Below, in pieces: positions 56,501 through 64,000 of a stretch of DNA of 64,000 nucleotides. Every line of letters starts with the position of its first letter. The stretch's first letter is position 1. Position numbers and translations under genes: made by a program. Where the stretch lies: assembly GCF_011386835.1 (NCBI RefSeq), contig NC_088800.1:12672572-12736571 (forward strand), read 5' to 3'. Source of the DNA: Chrysemys picta bellii (lineage: Eukaryota; Chordata; Testudines; Emydidae). The notes below the pieces were generated by a model. It saw only the letters and a list, made by a program, of their open reading frames with translations. It searched no databases and had not been told where the DNA came from.

Positions 56501-56827
56501 AGCAGAGTCCATCCAAATAAACAGCTTTCAATGTTGGTGTCTGCACTGAATAGTCAAAGTATAATGGACGAGTGGAATAAGTAATGAAGAAGACCTAGAA
56601 TGGGCACAACTACTTGCAATACAAGTGGTACGTGAGAAGAAACGGATGTATTTGGGACATCTTTTAAGAATGCCTGATAATAGGTTACCTAACTAAGCAT
56701 TTCTTTGGTGACCTCAGGGCAAGGGTCAGAGAGGCCAACCTAGAGGCACACTCTGTAGCACATTAACACCCGACATGGCATTAGTACATCTGAATATCAA
56801 TGACCTGGAAAAATGAGCCCAGGATCA
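53521..56827. other. Long unique AT-rich stretch
   Basis: This is 3.3 kb without recognised repeats, exons or RNA genes, one of the longest repeat-free parts of the window. Confidence 0.4.
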
Positions 56828-57490
56828 GGCCCGGATGAACCAATGTGCACTTGCACAGTGTCCCCATCTTGCGGGGGCCCCTCGACCACCAGGAAAAAGC
56901 AAAAGCAAAACTGAGTGTTGCTGCAACCCCATGTGCCCAGTCACAATGCCACTCACTCCAATTTATCCCAGCCACCCCTCCATCATGATGGATGAGCCTC
57001 AGGGCGAAATCTGAGCATTGCAGAGCCACATGAATGCAGGACAGGCAACAGGAATGAGCGGAGTTAGGTGGCTGGATGGGTAGAAGCTATCCTAGCCTGG
57101 GGACCCTGGGGAGTGGCCAGAAAGGCCCCAGAGGTGGTGGGCTAGGGGTGAGTTGTTGGTGGGCTATGCAGTGAGGGATTGGGGGTGAGTGGGAACGTTG
57201 GGAGGTGGTGGGATGAGTTGTGGGAGCTGTGGGGGAAATGGGAGAAGTCAGCAGGTGGTGGGGTTGGGGACCTGGATGTTGAGGCTATGGCACATGAGGC
57301 CGAGGTGGTGAAGGCTGCAGAGAGCAGGATATGAGTCAGGGCTGCTGGGATGTGTGGGGGGCTCTCAGGAGTAATCGGGAGCTGCTGGTGGAAGGTTGTT
57401 GGAGTATACGTGAGGTCAGAGGGGCATTCAGGTGTCTGGGTGTGGGGTGGGGAGAGAGGGGCATTCTGGGGTCTTCAGGATATAAAGACA
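56828..57490. repeat. G-rich block, possibly hAT-related
   Basis: CAGGCCCGGATGAACC at 56828 resembles a hAT left terminus, but no matching right terminus or 8-bp duplication was found. From about 57080 to 57480 the plus strand is strongly G-rich with many GGTGGTGGG and GTGTGGGG-like units. Confidence 0.35.
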
Positions 57491-57819
57491 GGATATAAAG
57501 TAGTATTAGTTTTATTGCCTAGAGATACTAATACGAGCCTTGATCACTAAACACAAAGCGCCGTCTATAATTGAATCATTTTGCTATTTGCTTCCTTCTT
57601 GCTCACCTACAGGGACAAATTCTTCTTGGGCTTTCAAATGCACAGAGAAATGATTTTCATAGCTAAAAGTGTCCCCGCCTTTCAAGCCAGTTCCTGTCTT
57701 CTCCCAAAGGTCTCTGATAATACCGGAGTCAGATGCATGGCTGTTCTCATAGATGTTGCTGTCCCAATGGCATGAGTCACAGCCTTTCTGTATTGAGAAT
57801 ATATATATATGTGTGTGTG

Positions 57820-57850
<31 letters not shown>

Positions 57851-58611
57851 GCTCCAATCAGTTTGTAATGAGAACCAAGAGGCACAGAGATTGTGCCTGC
57901 AGGTGTCACAAATCCTGTACATCGATCATTCCTTCTCTTTGCTTTTAATTTTGCCCATGTCCTGTGTTCTATAAAAGTCCGCATCTCACTGCCAGTCCCT
58001 CAGTTCCATTATGGATTTTATTTATTGATATTGAGAAAGCAAAGCTGCATAAACCGATCAATAGTGAACATGGAGAATGCGCATTGGTTGCTATGATATA
58101 AAACAGGGCCTTCCTATCTCTTACATTAGACGAATTGTGGGTTCCCCAGCTCTGAAGTGCCAGGCAGATCTGTCCAGCTCCCCAGAGACCTGGTGATAGG
58201 AAATATTAAAAACAAACCCTTGTTTGCACAGAGGGATTGAATGAGTTATGGAAATATAAATTAAGCCACACTGCTATTGATTTACAGCTGCTGGGTCACA
58301 TTAGACAGTGAACATGGCTGTTCAGAGAACTTGTCTTGTTCCTTTTACATTTATGTAAACTTATTTCACTTTTTAAAAAAGAGAGCAAGAGCAGGGAAAT
58401 CGATTGAAACAGAGAACAGAGATTTAATTTAGCTTGGGGGAAATCTGATCAAGGAAGGGAAATGATGGAGATAAAAGTAACCCCCCGTCCCTGCACAGCG
58501 TGAGAGAAGCTCTGGCTGTCTGATGTTCATTAGAATTAATTAACAATGTTCTGCCAGTTTGAGGCACTGGGAGTTGGGGAGGGAGGGATTTGCTGCTGTT
58601 TTAAGAATGAA

Positions 58612-58614
<3 letters not shown>
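57491..58614. other. Mostly unique DNA with one mixed microsatellite
   Basis: A TA/TG/AG tract lies at 57797-57850. The rest is unrecognised. Confidence 0.4.
57797..57850. repeat. Compound TA-TG-AG microsatellite
   Basis: A TA run, then GTGTGTGTGC, then an AG run of about 12 units. It gives spurious frames on both strands. Confidence 0.9.

Positions 58615-58664
<50 letters not shown>
58615..58664. repeat. CA microsatellite, 25 units
   Basis: Pure CA repeat of 50 bp, uninterrupted. Confidence 0.97.
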
Positions 58665-58665
<1 letters not shown>

Positions 58666-59869
58666 CCAGTGATTCTTGTTTTGTTTTTGTTTGTTTTCTT
58701 CTTGACGGACCCCAGTGGCTGAAAGAGCCAAAGTTTGGACTGACAAAAGGAGATGGTTAGATAAACACTTCGCACGGCAGCAGCAGTACAAATAGGATTG
58801 GAATGGGATGAGGGCAGACAGCTATTAGGTTGTTGGTAAGAGAGCAAAGTGTGTGACTGACTGTATTGAAAAGAGCAAGGTCTTTAGTGAAGAGGCCTTT
58901 GCAGCCTTAGTGGCACCTGCAGACTGGCAGGGAGAATGATCTAGTTTGTCTGGGTCAGCAAAACAGTTCTCATCTGCTCCAATAACCCCACTCTGCTACT
59001 GGAGTTACATATTCTGGATGTTGCATATGTGGAACAATCTCTTGTTTGACACGTCTTCCAAGGAAATAGGCCAAAATGGTACCCTGGATACCTGTTAGCA
59101 CAGCTTCAGAACCCTAGCGTTCTATCTGTGATCGAGTCTATCCGTGATAAACCATCATTTGCTGCTGTGTATTATGTTACTTAGCTATAATGTAACACTG
59201 ACGTCATGGTTAACATACACCACTGATGTTTCATTACACTCAGTCAATTAATGAAGACATAAAGTCCAACCACCTGCTCCTGCACCTGTACCTGATTTGA
59301 AAGGCAATGCTCCCAAGTAATTAAGTCCTTCCCTTAATTTAATAATTATTATAATCTGGTAGGGAATATACTCTGGATTCTAAATACAATTCCTTCTTTT
59401 TTTTTAAATTTTCCTCATTCTGTCACCAAGAAATAGGGAGGTGGGGGGAACCTATTCAGGTAACCAAAAGCAAGTTAACTAACAACCCCTTTCCGCAAAA
59501 GCAGGGTAGCCAAGTGCTCATACAAGGAAGAAACTAAAAAAATGGAGAATAAAGGGAGCTGTGTTGTTTGCAGTGTCGATATTATTTTCAGGGGATGTAA
59601 AAATCAGCCTCTTCCAAATGTAGGGGGAAAGTTAATTTTCAATATTCAGAGAGGATAAGAGTTAAAAAAAAAAAATCAGCCATTGAAATTAAACCATGCA
59701 AATGTACTTGACAGTTTCCCTGCTCAGGAAATGATGCCCAGTAACAAATAGTTCTTTGGCTGTGAAAACGTAACAACATATTGGCAGCTCACATCAATAA
59801 AAATAACCCCCGAAGAAAGGCGTTGGAGGTATCTGTTTTGCCAGGCTGCTCCCGTGTGGTGAGGCTGAA
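58665..59869. other. Unique DNA, nothing recognised
   Basis: No recognisable feature apart from short A and T runs. Confidence 0.4.
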
Positions 59870-59872
59870 TAA

Positions 59873-60201
59873 GCCTACGTCTGCACGTGGAGCGAGGGCT
59901 GTGATTCCCAGCTCGCCTAGAGGGATTCGCATTCTCTCTCATTGAGCCAGCGCACTAAAAAAGTAGCGTAGCCACAGTAGCACGGGCTGCGGCAAGTGTG
60001 GCATGGACTAGCTGCCCCAAGTACAAACCTGCCTGGTCCCCGTGGGTACGTACTCAGGGCGGCTGGCCTATGCCATCACTTGCTGCTGCCCATGCCACAG
60101 TAGCAACACTACTATTTTTAACATGCCAGCTCAATGAGAGTTAGCAGAGTACATCTATGTGGCTGGGAATCGCATGCCAAGATTCAAGTGTAGTCATAGC
60201 C
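59873..60201. mobile_element. PIF/Harbinger-like non-autonomous element
   Basis: The left end GCCTACGTCTGCACGTGG and the right end CAAGTGTAGTCATAGCC are inverted relatives. TAA is duplicated at 59870-59872 and 60202-60204. Subterminal GTGATTCCCAGCTCG and GCTGGGAATCGCATG are also inverted. It is related to the remnant near 21012-21239. Confidence 0.65.
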
Positions 60202-60204
60202 TAA

Positions 60205-62510
60205 GTGGCAGTGGACTAGAGATGGCTGAGTGACTGGTACAGGTCACATTTTCAAAGGAGGATACACATGCATGACTGTAAAACTGACCCCATCCCGCAC
60301 AGGGCATCAGTCACTGAAAGTTGTGTCCAGCGGATGTCTGTTCAAAAGCCTATGTGAAATGAATGGGATGGGCCTCAGTCCAGTTTCCACTGAACTAGTG
60401 TCCATTACAGAAAAGCCATCAGCACCACTGGCGGTCTTACCATACAGGGCAAGAAACGAATGAGCCATGCAGGGCTTCTCGATCCAGCTTTCAACAAAGG
60501 TCAGAGGTGTCTGGATTGAGGGTCCATCTCTGGTCCCTCGCTACACATCCCCACCCCCCACCGACCTTTCTGAAGCAGGAGCAATTTGCAGACTGTTTTT
60601 AGCAGCCTACGAGGACACAGCATCCTCATTTGCTAAGAAACGCCTGTTACTTAGCAGCTGATGTTTAATGAAGTCAAATGCAAAGGAAAATCCAAGCAAG
60701 ACTATGTATTGGGCTGGGGAATGTGAGCAATCTGACAATTCGAAAATTTGCCAAGCATTTCAGTAAGCTGCCTTGAAGCATGCCAGCATGATGCAGAAGT
60801 GCATGCCTAGGTCTGAACCAGATGGCTCAATCTCTCTTCAGTGACTGTATCACCCTAAATTCAATCTTTAGAACAGAAAGGTAGCACAGAGCTGAAAACT
60901 GACCATGAGAAATTTGAATCCCATGGAGGTAGGAAGGTAACCAAGCATGGAGGGAAAGAAAATCACTTCTTAAATATCCTTTCCTTTGCATTATCTACTT
61001 AAAACCAATGTTTGCCAAGTGACAATCCACATGTGGCTTTTCCTCCTGTGCCTAGGAAAGTAATACACTGAGGGGCAGATTTTGAAACCCAGCCTCCCTT
61101 TCTGCCCACACACAGCTCGATTGTGAACTGCATTGGTGAGCAGTTACTTTCATGAGCTTTCCCATTACTTTCAACAGGACTATCCTTGTGTGTAACTGCT
61201 TACCTGTGCGAGTGAGGCATTCACAGTCTGGCCTACAATTTACTCACAAAAGTCATTTTAGGTACAATTGTCCACCACAGTTATTTGGGACAAGATTAAT
61301 GTAATTGAAACGTCTACGTACCTGACTCTTGACCAGGTTAGAGGTCCAAATGCCATCTGGTGTGACTGCAAACTGTGTGGAGGAGACCCCATTTAAAATT
61401 GTACCCTATTACATCAGGTCTTGCAGCATCACACCCTTCCGTTCCTTATTCCTCTCGATTGCTCATTTTCTCATTCCAGTTGCCAAGGAACAGATTGCAT
61501 GAAGAGGGCAGTGCACAGGGAGCCTTTCCCTTGGGTGTCTCATGCAAGGCACTGTCATAACTGCTCTCTTGATGCTGAGAGAGTACTGCCCTGAGCAGTA
61601 AGCAAGGTAGCTGTTGCTAGGACCCCAGCGTGGGGGTGACAGCTGCAATGGCATCACTTCTTCCTACCTCTTGCTGCTCTTCTCAAACTACTGCTCTGAG
61701 CTATGGCTGACTTCTTATTGTATATGCAATATAATTTCTCCATAAAGAAGGAACTGATTGTAAATCCAGATGGACATGGAACAGTTTGCATGAAATTAGC
61801 TTTAATTAATTAGCTAAATGCTCACAAAGTGCTTTGAAGATGCAAAACTCTGTATCTGTGCTAAGTAGTAGTAACAATAATAAAAAATAATAATAATAAT
61901 TAATATCACCAGGGAGCACGTGTACAGCACATGCCCAGAGTATTCCCATCCGACAGCTTAAAAATTGCCCCTTTCCCTCGGACACTTTATCAAGGACTGT
62001 GAGTAGTGCAATAAAATAAAGGCATTGGGGTTTTTTCAGTCATAGAGACTTGAGTTTGAATCTAGTTTAAAATGAAATTAATGGTCCCACTGCCCGTTAG
62101 TCAGCATGACGGAACGGAGGTACAATTTAGAGCAGTTAAGCAAGACATGTGGGACAGCTTTAAATGGGGTGGAGTCTGATAAGGAAGGCCGCATAACTCA
62201 CTCCTTTTCTGTCTCCCTTTCCCCCCAAACCAGCTGCCCAGAAATGCGATGGGTTGTAATGATTTGGAGCTTATGTGCTGCACTGGGGTTTAATAATGGA
62301 ACAAAAGTCGCTTCTGAAATGCATGCTGAAAACACAGAGCTTGAACTTTTCATTTACAAAACGCTTCTGACCGGAGCGTGGTGAATATTGCAGAAACATT
62401 TCTTTTCAGTGTTGAGTTTCCTTATGTTTGCCTCCTACAAACATGCTATAGGTTTCTGACTGCAAGAATGTTTGTAAGAACAGAAAGCGTTGCATAGTGA
62501 CTAATGCAAA
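60205..62510. other. Mostly unique DNA
   Basis: A MIR-like 3' fragment may lie at 61805-61885 (ACAAAGTGCTTTGAAGATGC), followed by an AATAAT tract at 61871-61901. No gene is recognised; the frame at 62106-62384 has no motif. Confidence 0.4.
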
Positions 62511-62512
62511 TA

Positions 62513-62686
62513 CACCTCTACCCCAATATAATGCAAATTTGAATATCACGCGGTAAAGCAGCGCTCCGGGGGGGGCAGGGCTGCGCGCTCCGGTAGATCA
62601 AAGCAAGTTCGATATAACGCGGTTTCACCTATAACCTGGTAAGATTTTTTGGCTCCCAAGGACAGCGTTATATCGGGGTAGAGGTG
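62513..62686. mobile_element. Tc1/mariner-like non-autonomous element
   Basis: CACCTCTACCCCAATATAAT at the left and GTTATATCGGGGTAGAGGTG at the right are inverted repeats. TA flanks both ends (62511-62512 and 62687-62688), the duplication expected for Tc1/mariner. The 174-bp element has a GC-rich centre and no transposase. Confidence 0.75.
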
Positions 62687-62688
62687 TA

Positions 62689-63165
62689 TGTACTTGCCCA
62701 CTTATTTGCTCTAGAAGTATTTGACAGACATCTGGAAAGCTCTTGTCTGCCTGGGAGTTACAGCTTTAGCTCAGGTGTCAAGTCTTCTCAGGCCACACTG
62801 CCACGGTTGCAATTGGCAGTAGCCTTAGAGCTGGGCCCCCCTCGACTTAAAACAGAAGGGGCTTGCAGGACAGCGTTCTCCATGAGGCTCCCTTGACACT
62901 GGAACATGCTTCCCCCACTAATCCAAAATATCCCAGGTCTATTGACCTTTGGGGTACATCTAATTACACAAATTAGGCTCCTCGGCCACTTAAAAACCCA
63001 CCAACGAACCCCCTTGGCAGACGATATCCTCACATCCAGGGATAGCCGAAGAAGAAGAGAAGACATCTAATTATGCAGATTTCTGCCGAGGTGGGCTTCA
63101 GAGCAACATCAGATGGAAGAGGAGGAGAGTTTGGTGTTCTGTGGGTGGTTTAATTTTATTTGCCT
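62689..63165. other. Unique DNA, nothing recognised
   Basis: No recognisable feature. Confidence 0.35.
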
Positions 63166-63260
63166 CATAGAAATATAGAGCTGGAAGGGACCTTGAGAAG
63201 TCATCAAATCCAGCCCCCTTAACTGAGGCGGCACCGAGTAAACCGTAGCCCTTTCAGACT
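63166..63260 (-). mobile_element. Old CR1 3' end or CR1-tail fragment
   Basis: TCATAGAAATATAGAGCTGG, AAGGGACCTTGAGAAGTCAT and CAAATCCAGCCCCCTT are the reverse complement of the CR1 tail region. It is short and diverged. Confidence 0.7.
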
Positions 63261-64000
63261 TTGTATAATCCTACATAAATAAGTGGTGGCAGGACCCTGT
63301 GCCTTGGTGCTGCAGGTCTGTAATTCAAACCCTGCCCATGACCCATGGTGGGGTCATTACACTTGGAAAATTAGCCCTGCAGACTCTAAAACTAAGAAGA
63401 TGATGAAGGGAGGGAAAGAATGATGAAAATGAAGAGAAAATAAACTTTTCCGCGACCATTCAATCATTCCCCTGCAATTTTATTCAGTGGCAAGGAGGCA
63501 CTTTCAGAGTAAAATCAAACTCATTAAGTGCTTTTGTTGGAGAAGGAAGGGAAAAGAAAGCACCATTTGGCAGCTTGGAGAGGCTTTGTACATTTAACAA
63601 GAATAGCCCATTGTGGTAAAGCGCCTGCAGAGAGCTTTTCCACTCCACTGGTGGAGCAGCCCTATTGTTTGAGGCTGGAAACTGGGGTGCTGGCTCCCTC
63701 TCCCGTGAGTAGGAGTTCTATAAGTACCTATTTAAGAGCCTTTATCTGGGCATGTGTATATAGCAGGTTTAGCAGGAAACACCTCTCCAAGTCTGGGTTC
63801 AGGAACTGACTTTTAACAGAGCTTAGAATTACAAATTTGAGGAGGACAATGGGATGCCTGGACATGGAGCAGGGCAGCATTCTACGGACATGCTGTCTCC
63901 CCAGAAGGCCACAATGAAATCTCCTGAGAATGGGTGGGTCTCCAAGAGAAGGTATGAGAGTGGTCAAAGGACCTGGCTCACACAGCCACTAGGCAACAGG
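63261..64000. other. Unique DNA, nothing recognised
   Basis: No repeat, exon or RNA gene is recognised up to the window end. Confidence 0.4.

Noticed and set aside
56828..57490. Complete hAT element
   Set aside because: A left-like terminus is present, but there is no matching right terminus or 8-bp duplication.

Overview
The window looks like nuclear DNA of a turtle, most probably a cryptodire. It has 3' ends and one long ORF2 remnant of CR1 LINEs, Cry-I-type SINEs (tRNA-like head joined to a CR1-like tail), many short GC-rich palindromic hAT elements with 8-bp target duplications, PIF/Harbinger-like elements with 3-bp TTA/TAA duplications, and old MIR-like CORE-SINEs. A crocodilian is the main alternative. 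Nothing prokaryotic, plasmid-like or phage-like is present.

I found no host protein-coding gene, no functional RNA gene and no convincing exon. The only protein-coding relics I can name belong to CR1 ORF2: about 220 codons on the minus strand at 13267-13938, and a short C-terminal piece on the plus strand at 17612-17764. Other long open frames fall on GC-rich transposons, an LTR-like repeat or simple repeats. The window is probably intergenic or intronic.

Layout. 1-8 kb: mostly unique DNA, with an old CR1 (1717-2490) interrupted by a perfectly palindromic SINE. 8-15.4 kb: dense DNA transposons (8442, 9086, 9558, 10700, 12036, 12755, 14625) and a fairly young CR1 (13181-13938). 15.4-22 kb: a second palindromic SINE (16523-16623), a CR1 3' end (17590-17957), a MIR-like SINE and the first copy of a three-copy LTR-like repeat. 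22-28 kb: hAT elements at 22818, 24806, 26448 and 27261, a 658-bp Harbinger-like element and a retroposon with a 10-bp duplication. 28-35 kb: an LTR-type retroelement split by a DNA transposon, twin short repeats and an LTR-like block with clustered CCAAT boxes and a TATA box. 35-44.8 kb: unique DNA, two Cry-I-type SINEs, the third palindromic SINE (40871-41061), a long TG tract, and a pair of 144-bp inverted repeats (41757-41900 and 43589-43732) that may bound an undescribed element. 44.8-47.2 kb: a three-level nest (hAT in CR1, with a second CR1 inserted) and further hAT remnants. 47-64 kb: mostly unique AT-rich DNA with microsatellites, one tRNA-like composite repeat, one Harbinger-like element and one Tc1/mariner-like element.

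The most interesting signal is that all three copies of one retroposon type in this window are fold-backs. Each has a single head followed by its body and an inverted second copy of the body. Each inverted copy stops at the same A-rich tract next to the head, and each whole fold-back is bounded by a target duplication of 13, 12 or 10 bp. The junctions differ, so this looks like a recurrent process that builds and inserts hairpin retroposons.
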